Shown: piece after piece, positions 1-5,189 of the stretch
How positions within the stretch are numbered: position 1 is the first letter of the stretch
How the letters are laid out: each line of letters opens with the position of its first letter
Assembly (NCBI GenBank): GCA_003233075.1
Contig: QIKQ01000383.1
Coordinates: 1 to 5,194 of the forward strand
Direction: 5' to 3'
Length of the DNA: 5,194 nucleotides
Source: Gammaproteobacteria bacterium
GTDB taxonomy: Bacteria; Pseudomonadota; Gammaproteobacteria; SZUA-21
Translations under genes and position numbers: made by a program
Notes under the pieces: generated by a model
What the model was told of the DNA's origin: nothing
Databases searched by the model: none
The model's input: only the letters and a program-made list of their open reading frames with translations

Positions 1-85
1 GACTATGCCTGCGCACTTCTCGGTCGTGAAAACGTGTCATAGCATACCCTTGAACCGTCTCGCTACGAAGTGTTGTGAGAAAAGC

Positions 86-102
86 GGGCTAGGCTACAGC
101 CC
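86..102 (+). other. Small hairpin in the leader before ibaG
   Basis: GGGCT (86-90) pairs with AGCCC (98-102) around a 7-base loop, just upstream of the -10 box. No T-run follows, so it is not a classical terminator. A second, looser pairing lies just upstream: TCTCGC at 58-63 with GTGAGA at 75-80, including one G-T pair. These could be the end of an upstream transcript or simple chance; nothing here decides. Confidence 0.25.
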
Positions 103-112
103 TAAAACTGTA

Positions 113-118
113 TATAAT
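113..118 (+). promoter_or_regulatory. Probable -10 box of a promoter for ibaG-murA
   Basis: A perfect TATAAT hexamer lies about 40 bases before the ibaG start, with a TG two bases upstream that is one base off the extended -10 spacing. At a 17-base spacer the -35 position (90-95, TAGGCT) is poor, matching the consensus at three of six positions. Transcription would begin near 124-126 and give a leader of about 30 bases. The call rests on the hexamer and its position only. Confidence 0.45.
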
Positions 119-147
119 CTCGTCTTTATCAACCATAAATTGAAAAC

Positions 148-153
148 TAAGAG
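148..153 (+). promoter_or_regulatory. Ribosome binding site of ibaG
   Basis: TAAGAG is the best Shine-Dalgarno-like sequence upstream of any gene in the window. It lies 4 bases before the ATG at 158 and 1 base before the ATG at 155, so it favours the second of the tandem ATG codons. Confidence 0.4.
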
Positions 154-157
154 TATG

Positions 158-403
158 ATGACAAAAGAAAAAATTCACGAATTAATTTCGTCTCAAATTA
201 ATGTCAGCCATTTAGATGTTCAAGGTGATGATGGCCAGCATTTTGAAGCGACCGTCGTAAGTCCTGAGTTTGATGATATTAACATGGTAAAACAGCATCA
301 AATGGTTTACAAAACTCTGGGTGATCGCATGCAAACTAACGAAATTCATGCATTGGCACTTAAAACATTTACTCCGTCCGACTGGAGTAATTCACAAACC
401 TAA
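158..403 (+). CDS. ibaG: BolA family protein, IbaG type
   Basis: This is a small BolA-fold protein of 81 residues. E. coli IbaG has about 84. BolA proteins bind monothiol glutaredoxins and share an Fe-S cluster with them; IbaG is linked to acid stress in E. coli. Visible family marks are the GQHF loop (His28) and the C-terminal block IHALALKTFTPSDW, with the near-invariant His64 thought to ligate the cluster. There is no cysteine. The reading frame is open back to position 5, but those 50 extra residues match nothing in the family. The start is either of two adjacent ATGs, at 155 or 158. I chose 158 because TAAGAG (148-153) is then 4 bases away rather than 1. The gene ends in tandem stops (TAATAA), 15 bases before murA, in the order usual for Gammaproteobacteria. 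The family call is firm; IbaG rather than BolA proper rests on sequence and on its place before murA. Confidence 0.9.
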   Translation: MTKEKIHELISSQINVSHLDVQGDDGQHFEATVVSPEFDDINMVKQHQMVYKTLGDRMQTNEIHALALKTFTPSDWSNSQT

Positions 404-418
404 TAATCATTAACGACT

Positions 419-1684
419 ATGGATAAATTAAGAATCGAAGGGGGCACGCCTCTCAACGGAGATATTTGGATCTCCGGTGCGAAAAATGCGGCCCTGCCAA
501 TTATAGCATCCACCTTGTTGGCTGAAACCCCGATGACAATTAGCAATGTTCCTCATTTGCAAGATGTCACGACCTCGATGGAGCTTTTGGCGCAAATGGG
601 TGTGAAACTGACTGTTGATGATAAAATGAACATTCATGCTGACGCGAGTAGTGTGAGTTGCTTTAACGCACCTTACGAACTAGTCAAAACCATGCGCGCT
701 TCAATATTAGTACTGGGTCCCTTACTGGCTCGATTTGGTGAAGCGACTGTCTCTTTGCCTGGCGGTTGTGCGATAGGTTCAAGACCAGTTAATTTGCATA
801 TTAATGGCCTAAGAAAAATGGGTGCCGAAATTAATGTGGAATCTGGATTTATTCAGGCTAAGGCGAAAAAGCTGAAAGGCACTGTGCTCAATTTAGATTT
901 AGTCACGGTAACAGGCACTGAAAATTTAATGATGGCGGCTACTCTTGCTGAAGGGCAAACTGTTATAGAGAATGCTGCGCGAGAACCGGAAGTAGTCGAT
1001 TTAGCCGAATGTTTAATCAAAATGGGTGCAAAAATTAGCGGAGCAGGCACAAGTCAAATAATCATCGAGGGTGTAGAAAATCTAAGTGGTTGCGATTACA
1101 AGGTGATGCCAGATCGAATCGAAACAGGCACATTTTTAGTTGGCGCAGCTATGACGGGTGGTAAAGTTAAGGCCAAAAATACCCGTACTGATTTGCTAGA
1201 CGCTGTCTTAATAAAGCTCAAAGAGGCGGGCGCTAAAATTACATTAGGTGAGGATTGGATAGAATTGGATATGCAAGGCAAGCGTCCCATTGCGGTTGAT
1301 ATCCATACTGCGCCTTATCCAGCTTTTCCAACCGACATGCAGGCGCAATTTACTGCTTTAAATGCCGTTGCAGATGGTGTAGCCATCATTACAGAAACTA
1401 TATTTGAAAACCGTTTTATGCATGTTAATGAAATGCAAAGAATGGGTGCTAATATTAAATTAGAAGGAAACACCGCAATTGTTAAAGGTTGTCAGAATTT
1501 AAAAGCGGCGCCTGTGATGGCGACTGATTTACGAGCTTCAGCGAGTCTTGTGCTAATCGCTCTAGTCGCAGAAGGTTCAACATTAGTTGACCGAATATAT
1601 CATATTGATCGTGGTTATGAACGTATTGAGGAAAAAATGAATCAGCTAGGTGCAAAAATTACTCGTGAGCGTAGTAGACGCTAA
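419..1684 (+). CDS. murA: UDP-N-acetylglucosamine 1-carboxyvinyltransferase (MurA)
   Basis: MurA transfers enolpyruvate from phosphoenolpyruvate to UDP-N-acetylglucosamine in the cytoplasm, the first committed step of peptidoglycan synthesis and the target of fosfomycin. The 421-residue product is full length (E. coli has 419) and similar throughout. Key residues are present: Lys22-Asn23 in ISGAKNAA; Cys117 in the loop LPGGCAIGSRP, the residue alkylated by fosfomycin; Asp306 in PAFPTDMQAQFT; and Arg398 in HIDRGYERI. Having Cys rather than Asp in the loop predicts sensitivity of the enzyme to fosfomycin, as an inference. The start agrees with the usual MDK N-terminus of the E. coli protein. 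No Shine-Dalgarno sequence is visible in the 15-base gap after ibaG, so translation may depend on coupling or an unstructured AT-rich start. A small hairpin overlaps the stop codon. Confidence 0.98.
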   Translation: MDKLRIEGGTPLNGDIWISGAKNAALPIIASTLLAETPMTISNVPHLQDVTTSMELLAQMGVKLTVDDKMNIHADASSVSCFNAPYELVKTMRASILVLGPLLARFGEATVSLPGGCAIGSRPVNLHINGLRKMGAEINVESGFIQAKAKKLKGTVLNLDLVTVTGTENLMMAATLAEGQTVIENAAREPEVVDLAECLIKMGAKISGAGTSQIIIEGVENLSGCDYKVMPDRIETGTFLVGAAMTGGKVKAKNTRTDLLDAVLIKLKEAGAKITLGEDWIELDMQGKRPIAVDIHTAPYPAFPTDMQAQFTALNAVADGVAIITETIFENRFMHVNEMQRMGANIKLEGNTAIVKGCQNLKAAPVMATDLRASASLVLIALVAEGSTLVDRIYHIDRGYERIEEKMNQLGAKITRERSRR

Positions 1685-1688
1685 TTTT
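1668..1688 (+). terminator. Weak terminator-like hairpin at the murA stop
   Basis: AGCGT (1668-1672) and ACGCT (1678-1682) form a 5-bp stem with a 5-base loop, followed by AA and TTTT (1685-1688). The stem covers the last murA codons and part of the stop. It is short and the T-run has only four bases, so at best partial termination is expected between murA and hisG. Confidence 0.25.
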
Positions 1689-1716
1689 GAAACAGCCTTT
1701 AAGGATAGCCTTTAAC
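1687..1716 (+). promoter_or_regulatory. Possible internal promoter for hisG
   Basis: TTGAAA (1687-1692, five of six matches to the -35 consensus) and TTTAAC (1711-1716, four of six to the -10 consensus) are 18 bases apart. Transcription would start near 1723-1724, leaving only about 7 bases before the hisG ATG. That would fit the absence of a Shine-Dalgarno sequence, but in AT-rich DNA such matches are common, so this is weak. Confidence 0.2.
1694..1715 (+). repeat. Two direct copies of AGCCTTTAA between murA and hisG
   Basis: AGCCTTTAA occurs at 1694-1702 and again at 1707-1715, separated by GGAT. The spacing is 13 bases start to start. The pair overlaps the possible hisG promoter and could be a slippage duplication or a pair of binding sites; no known operator is recognised. 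Confidence 0.4.
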
Positions 1717-1730
1717 TAAATCGATTAATT

Positions 1731-2366
1731 ATGGATAAAATACTTACTATTGCCTTATCAAAAGGTCGAATTTTCGAAGAAACCTTGCCTTTGCTTGCGC
1801 ACGCAGGAATTACGCCTATCGATGATCCAGAAAAAAGTCGAAAATTAATTTTAGACACCAATCAAAGCGATGTGAAATTATTAATTATTCGCGCTTCAGA
1901 CGTGCCAACTTATGTCGCCCACGGCGCAGCACAAATTGGTGTTGCTGGAAAAGATGTTTTACTAGAACAAGGCGGCAAAGACTTGTACGAGCCAGTTGAT
2001 TTACATATAGCGGAATGTAAATTAATGGTTGCGGCAACCGATGAGGCGAAGTTAGCGAAAAAGCGTTTACGTGTCGCAACTAAATACGTCAAAACAGCAA
2101 GGCGCTATTTTGCAGCCAAGGGCAAGCAGGTCGACGTGATTAAATTATACGGCTCAATGGAGCTGGCGCCCCTAGTCGGTTTAGCGGATTGTATTGTTGA
2201 TGTGGTTGATACCGGTAATACCCTTAAAGCAAATGGCTTAAGCCCCTTAGAGCACATTGCGGATATATCTTCGCGTCTTATCGTCAATAAAGCCGCTATG
2301 AAAACTCAATGCGAACGCATTAAGGAATTTATAAGTCAAATCGAACATGCGGTTTCAACTCGGTAA
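1731..2366 (+). CDS. hisG: ATP phosphoribosyltransferase, short form (HisG)
   Basis: HisG condenses ATP with PRPP to phosphoribosyl-ATP, the first step of histidine synthesis. The 211-residue length and the end of the protein soon after the catalytic domain mark the short form, which lacks the C-terminal histidine-binding domain and in known cases works only in complex with HisZ, a paralogue of histidyl-tRNA synthetase. No hisZ is in the window. The N-terminal block IALSKGRIFEETLPLL and the family signature are clear: Glu144, Gly150, Asp157 and the PRPP-binding DTGNTL (160-165) within a stretch ending in ANGL. The start is fixed by an in-frame stop at 1713-1715 and the match of the first residues to the family. 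No Shine-Dalgarno sequence is near; AAGGA at 1701-1705 is 25 bases away. The gene lies 46 bases after murA and 55 before hisD. Confidence 0.97.
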   Translation: MDKILTIALSKGRIFEETLPLLAHAGITPIDDPEKSRKLILDTNQSDVKLLIIRASDVPTYVAHGAAQIGVAGKDVLLEQGGKDLYEPVDLHIAECKLMVAATDEAKLAKKRLRVATKYVKTARRYFAAKGKQVDVIKLYGSMELAPLVGLADCIVDVVDTGNTLKANGLSPLEHIADISSRLIVNKAAMKTQCERIKEFISQIEHAVSTR

Positions 2367-2393
2367 ATGCTCCTAATCTTGTAGACGATTATG

Positions 2394-2405
2394 TCGTTAT
2401 AACGA
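2394..2405. promoter_or_regulatory. 12-bp perfect palindrome between hisG and hisD
   Basis: TCGTTATAACGA is perfectly self-complementary and sits 16 bases before the hisD start in the 55-base spacer. Its left half also pairs with ACGA at 2385-2388. A dimeric repressor site is one possibility, but no known operator is recognised and no good promoter surrounds it. The palindrome is certain; a role is not. Confidence 0.3.
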
Positions 2406-2421
2406 AAACAATTGAATCATT

Positions 2422-3735
2422 ATGATAGATATAACTCAGCTAAATACTAAGCAAAATAATTTTTGGCAAAAGCTTGATGAACTCGTTCGCTGGGATGCCA
2501 TTTCAGATCAAACAGTATTGAAAACGGTTAGCGATATATTGTTAGATGTTAAAAACCGGGGTGATGATGCCGTATTAGAATATACCTGCCAATTTGATCG
2601 CAGAAAAATTAGTTCGATGACAGAGATTATTACGGATAGTGCTCAAGTAAATAATTTACTCGAAAAATCTCTCAGCGAAATTACAAATGAGCAGAGAGAG
2701 GCATTGGAACTAGCGGCAGCACGAATCAAGGCTTACGCCGAACATCAAAAAATTGAATCCTGGTCCTTCACTGAAAAAGATGGGACTCTGCTGGGTCAGC
2801 AGGTAACTGCATTAGAAAGAGTTGGACTCTATGTGCCTGGTGGTAAAGCGGCTTATCCTTCATCGGTATTAATGAATGCAATTCCCGCGAAAGTAGCCGG
2901 CGTAAAAGAATTAATAATGGTGGTGCCTGCGCCAGATGATCAAGTTAATTCCCTGGTGATGGCGGCGGCAAAAATATCAGGCGTTGATAAAGTGATTCAA
3001 ATTGGTGGTGCTCAAGCAGTGGCCGCCCTTGCTTATGGTACGCAATCAATACCACAGGTAGATAAGATAGTTGGACCTGGCAATATTTATGTTGCAACTG
3101 CGAAACGGTTGGTGTTTGGCACTGTAGGCATAGACATGGTTGCAGGTCCCTCGGAAATATTAGTTGTTTGCGATGGCCAAACCGATCCGGAATGGATTGT
3201 TATGGATTTATTTTCTCAAGCGGAACACGATGAAGATGCACAATCTATTTTGATTAGCCCTGATGCAACATTTATCGAGAGCGTTAAAAATACAATTATT
3301 AAATTATTACCTGAAATGGAACGCAAAGATATTATTGCTCAATCGATAAGTTCGCGAGGCGCTCTTATTACGGTAAAAGACATGGATCAAGCGATTGAGG
3401 TAGTCAATTACATTGCGCCTGAACATTTGGAACTCTCAGTAGAAGACCCCGCTAATTACTTACCTAAAATTAGGCATGCCGGCGCAATTTTTATGGGTCG
3501 ATATACCGCTGAAGCCTTAGGTGATTATTGCGCTGGACCCAATCATGTCTTACCCACATCACGCACCGCCCGATTTTCATCACCACTGGGTGTGTATGAT
3601 TTTCAGAAACGCACCAGTTTAATACATTGTTCGGCGCAAGGCGCGTCTGAATTAGGCAAAACAGCATCGGTGTTGGCGCGTGGAGAGGGGTTAACAGCCC
3701 ATGCTCGATCTGCGGAAAATCGAATTATAGATTAA
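2422..3735 (+). CDS. hisD: Histidinol dehydrogenase (HisD)
   Basis: HisD is a zinc- and NAD-dependent enzyme that oxidises L-histidinol through the aldehyde to L-histidine, the last two steps of the pathway, in the cytoplasm. The product of 437 residues is the usual length (E. coli has 434). The family signature IDMVAGPSE is at 237-245. The expected zinc ligands are Gln266 and His269 (SQAEH), Asp368 (GDY) and His427 (LTAH). The catalytic Glu334-His335 lie in APEHLEL, and GPNHVLPT (372-379) is also typical. The NAD-binding part carries VGLYVPGG (134-141) and IGGAQAVAALAYGT (194-207). No internal break is seen. No Shine-Dalgarno sequence precedes the ATG, but its position fits the family's N-terminus. 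hisC follows after 6 bases, so the two are almost certainly co-transcribed and probably translationally coupled. Confidence 0.98.
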   Translation: MIDITQLNTKQNNFWQKLDELVRWDAISDQTVLKTVSDILLDVKNRGDDAVLEYTCQFDRRKISSMTEIITDSAQVNNLLEKSLSEITNEQREALELAAARIKAYAEHQKIESWSFTEKDGTLLGQQVTALERVGLYVPGGKAAYPSSVLMNAIPAKVAGVKELIMVVPAPDDQVNSLVMAAAKISGVDKVIQIGGAQAVAALAYGTQSIPQVDKIVGPGNIYVATAKRLVFGTVGIDMVAGPSEILVVCDGQTDPEWIVMDLFSQAEHDEDAQSILISPDATFIESVKNTIIKLLPEMERKDIIAQSISSRGALITVKDMDQAIEVVNYIAPEHLELSVEDPANYLPKIRHAGAIFMGRYTAEALGDYCAGPNHVLPTSRTARFSSPLGVYDFQKRTSLIHCSAQGASELGKTASVLARGEGLTAHARSAENRIID

Positions 3736-3741
3736 GACAGA

Positions 3742-4833
3742 ATGTCAGAATGTAATAACCCATTAATAGCAAAATTAATTCGCGCGGAAGTGCTGAGTTT
3801 GAAGGCTTATCATGTGCCTGATGCAAGCGGCATGATTAAATTAGACGCGATGGAAAACCCCTATTCTTGGTCAGCTGAGATACGCCGTGCTTGGCTTAAT
3901 AAATTAGAGCGAGCGGAATTAAATCGTTATCCTGACCCGAGTTGCAAGGCGCTTGTGCAGAAAATCAAACAGACTTTTGAAATTGCAGAGGGACATGAGG
4001 TATTACTTGGCAATGGTTCAGATGAAATTATCCATATTCTAATTAATGCGATAGCGAAACCAGGCGCGCGAGTCATGTCGTTTGAACCTGGTTTTGTTAT
4101 GTATGAGTATATAGCTCTATATAATCAATTAGATTATATAAAAATCCCGCTGAGCGATCAGTTTCAAATTGACATTGAATTGACATTAAGTGAAATTGAA
4201 TATTATCAGCCTGAAATTATATTTATCGCTTACCCCAATAATCCAAGCGGCAATTTATTTGATGATGATTCCATAAAGAAAATTATCGAGGCGAGTCAAG
4301 GACTGGTTATTATCGATGAGGCTTATGCAGCGTTCGCTAAGCTTAGTTATATGGACAAAATGAGTCAGTATGAAAATTTGTTAGTTTTACGCACCCTGTC
4401 TAAAATGGGTTTGGCTGGTTTGCGCTTAGGCTACCTAAGTGGAAATCCTGCGTGGATAAGTGAATTTGATAAAATTCGCTTGCCGTATAATATTAATGTA
4501 CTGACTCAGTTGAGTGCGGAGTTTGCTCTAGATAATAAAGCAATCTTGGATCAACAAACTGAGCAAATATGTTTTGATCGCAAAACGCTTTATCAGCAGC
4601 TGGTATTAATCCCCGAGCTATCAGTCTATCCAAGTGATGCTAATTTTATTTTATTTAGAACTGCTGAAGACCAAGCAAATGACATTCACAAATATTTAAT
4701 CGAGAAAAAAATATTAATTAAAAACTTATCTAATGCGGGTCCGCAGCTAAAAGACTGTTTACGTGTGACAGTTGGTACAGCAGATGAGAATCAGAAATTT
4801 ATAGAAGCGCTTCAAGTTTTTCTCGCCAATTAA
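3742..4833 (+). CDS. hisC: Histidinol-phosphate aminotransferase (HisC)
   Basis: HisC is a pyridoxal-phosphate enzyme of aminotransferase fold type I that converts imidazole-acetol phosphate and glutamate to histidinol phosphate and 2-oxoglutarate. The 363-residue product has the usual length (E. coli has 356). Visible marks, in order, are LDAMENPY (34-41), NRYPDPS (61-67), the cofactor-phosphate loop GNGSDE (90-95), YPNNPSG (164-170), Asp192 in IIDEAY, the Schiff-base Lys221 in RTLSKMGLAGLRLGYL with Arg228 nearby, and Arg341 in LRVTVGT, which should bind the substrate carboxylate. The ATG lies 6 bases after the hisD stop, with only a weak purine stretch (AAGACAGA) before it, so coupling to hisD is likely. 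An AT-rich inverted repeat lies within the coding region at 4108-4140. Related aminotransferases share the fold, but the his context settles the assignment. Confidence 0.97.
   Translation: MSECNNPLIAKLIRAEVLSLKAYHVPDASGMIKLDAMENPYSWSAEIRRAWLNKLERAELNRYPDPSCKALVQKIKQTFEIAEGHEVLLGNGSDEIIHILINAIAKPGARVMSFEPGFVMYEYIALYNQLDYIKIPLSDQFQIDIELTLSEIEYYQPEIIFIAYPNNPSGNLFDDDSIKKIIEASQGLVIIDEAYAAFAKLSYMDKMSQYENLLVLRTLSKMGLAGLRLGYLSGNPAWISEFDKIRLPYNINVLTQLSAEFALDNKAILDQQTEQICFDRKTLYQQLVLIPELSVYPSDANFILFRTAEDQANDIHKYLIEKKILIKNLSNAGPQLKDCLRVTVGTADENQKFIEALQVFLAN
4108..4140. repeat. Overlapping AT-rich inverted repeats inside hisC
   Basis: TATATAATC (4118-4126) and GATTATATA (4132-4140) are a perfect 9-bp inverted pair around the loop AATTA. 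The left arm can instead pair with an upstream arm: TATATAG (4108-4114) with CTATATA (4117-4123), loop of 2 bases. The two foldings exclude each other. All of it lies in hisC codons around residues 123-133 and may simply reflect AT-rich codons for Tyr, Ile, Asn and Leu. Confidence 0.5.
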
Positions 4834-4845
4834 GGTTGTTCGTAG

Positions 4846-4865
4846 CCCGGCTCTTTAGAGCCGGG
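4846..4865 (+). terminator. Hairpin after hisC, likely end of the operon transcript
   Basis: CCCGGCTC (4846-4853) and GAGCCGGG (4858-4865) form a perfect 8-bp GC-rich stem with a TTTA loop, starting 12 bases after the hisC stop. No T-run follows directly on either strand; the first run of five Ts is at 4888-4892. The place and strength suggest a transcript end or a 3' stabilising structure, but it is not a textbook Rho-independent terminator. Confidence 0.5.
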
Positions 4866-4913
4866 GGAGACTTAAATTCAATGACACTTTTTATTATTTA
4901 TAACTAAAGCATT

Positions 4914-4963
4914 TGCGAGATCCGCTCAAACGTCCAGAGTAAGCGAAGCTTACGAAGTATCTC
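4914..4963. repeat. Inverted-repeat unit with GAGAT/ATCTC ends
   Basis: GTAAGC (4939-4944) and GCTTAC (4948-4953) form a 6-bp stem around GAA. Outside it, GAGAT (4917-4921) is complementary to ATCTC (4959-4963), with an unequal interior loop. The left end, TGCGAGATCC (4914-4923), is repeated exactly at 5091-5100 at the start of another hairpin unit, suggesting the two are related or have shared an end. Confidence 0.45.
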
Positions 4964-5005
4964 CAAAATTCAATTGTTTAATATAAAAATGTTAATCGTG
5001 CATAG

Positions 5006-5048
5006 GCGACGAGATTGCTTCGCTGCGTTCTCCGAACACAGCTCGCAA
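5006..5048. repeat. Degenerate repeat unit around TTGCTTCGC
   Basis: GAGATTGCTTCGCTGCG (5011-5027) is followed after 14 bases by CTCGCAA (5042-5048), whose GCAA is complementary to TTGC at 5015-5018. TTGCTTCGC (5015-5023) recurs exactly at 5147-5155 and TCGCTGCG (5020-5027) recurs at 5061-5068, so this looks like a more decayed relative of the two paired copies downstream. Confidence 0.35.
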
Positions 5049-5052
5049 CATG

Positions 5053-5078
5053 TTCACGACTCGCTGCGCGAGGGTTTA
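5053..5078. repeat. Palindromic repeat, copy 1
   Basis: This unit begins TTCACGAC and ends AGGGTTTA. It contains the stem CTCGC (5060-5064) with GCGAG (5068-5072) around a TGC loop. It matches copy 2 at 5139-5164 in 22 of 26 positions, counted by hand, in the same orientation. Confidence 0.6.
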
Positions 5079-5096
5079 TAAGGTTGAATATGCGAG

Positions 5097-5132
5097 ATCC
5101 TGCCGTCCCGCATTACATGCGGTGCTCAGGAT
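5097..5132. repeat. Two-tier hairpin element
   Basis: An outer stem ATCCTG (5097-5102) with CAGGAT (5127-5132) encloses an inner stem CCGCAT (5108-5113) with ATGCGG (5117-5122) around a TAC loop. Interior loops are 5 and 4 bases. The unit is framed by GAG before and GACG after, as in dispersed palindromic repeats I recall from various proteobacterial genomes. It lies between copies 1 and 2 of the other repeat. Confidence 0.6.
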
Positions 5133-5138
5133 GACGAA

Positions 5139-5164
5139 TTCACGACTTGCTTCGCAAGGGTTCA
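5139..5164. repeat. Palindromic repeat, copy 2
   Basis: This unit begins TTCACGAC and ends AGGGTTCA. Its stem is CTTGC (5146-5150) with GCAAG (5154-5158) around a TTC loop. Compared with copy 1, the middle base pair has changed from C-G to T-A on both sides, so pairing is kept; the other two differences are in the loop and near the end. Confidence 0.6.
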
Positions 5165-5177
5165 TTCTGTCAATAAT

Positions 5178-5189
5178 GCGGTGGCGGTG
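5178..5189. repeat. Tandem pair of GCGGTG
   Basis: GCGGTG occurs twice head to tail near the right edge. ATGCGGTG also occurs at 5117-5124 and 5176-5183. The window ends too soon to see whether this belongs to a further repeat or to the end of a gene. Confidence 0.3.

Noticed and set aside
23..30. GTCGTGAA, the reverse complement of the TTCACGAC word in the 3' repeats
   Set aside because: Only 8 bases agree; the stem and AGGG end of the repeat are missing.
1..42. Frame-1 tail of a possible upstream gene ending in TAG at 40-42, or a minus-strand gene starting at 40 with AAGGG upstream
   Set aside because: Only 13 codons are visible in either case and neither resembles the MlaB protein often found before ibaG; the evidence is too little to call.
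5..157. Upstream extension of the ibaG frame giving a 132-residue protein
   Set aside because: The extra 50 residues do not resemble the BolA family, run through the -10 box and leader hairpin, and the TAAGAG site points to the ATGs at 155/158.
4881..4904. Possible promoter ATGACA/TATAAC after hisC
   Set aside because: The spacer is only 12 bases and no gene follows.
4874..4974. AAATTCAAT direct repeats as a target-site duplication of a small inserted element
   Set aside because: A 9-base AT-rich match in about 360 bases is expected fairly often by chance, and no matching terminal inverted repeats lie just inside the copies.
4914..5164. CRISPR array
   Set aside because: Repeat units differ in sequence and spacing; there are no regular repeats with unique spacers.
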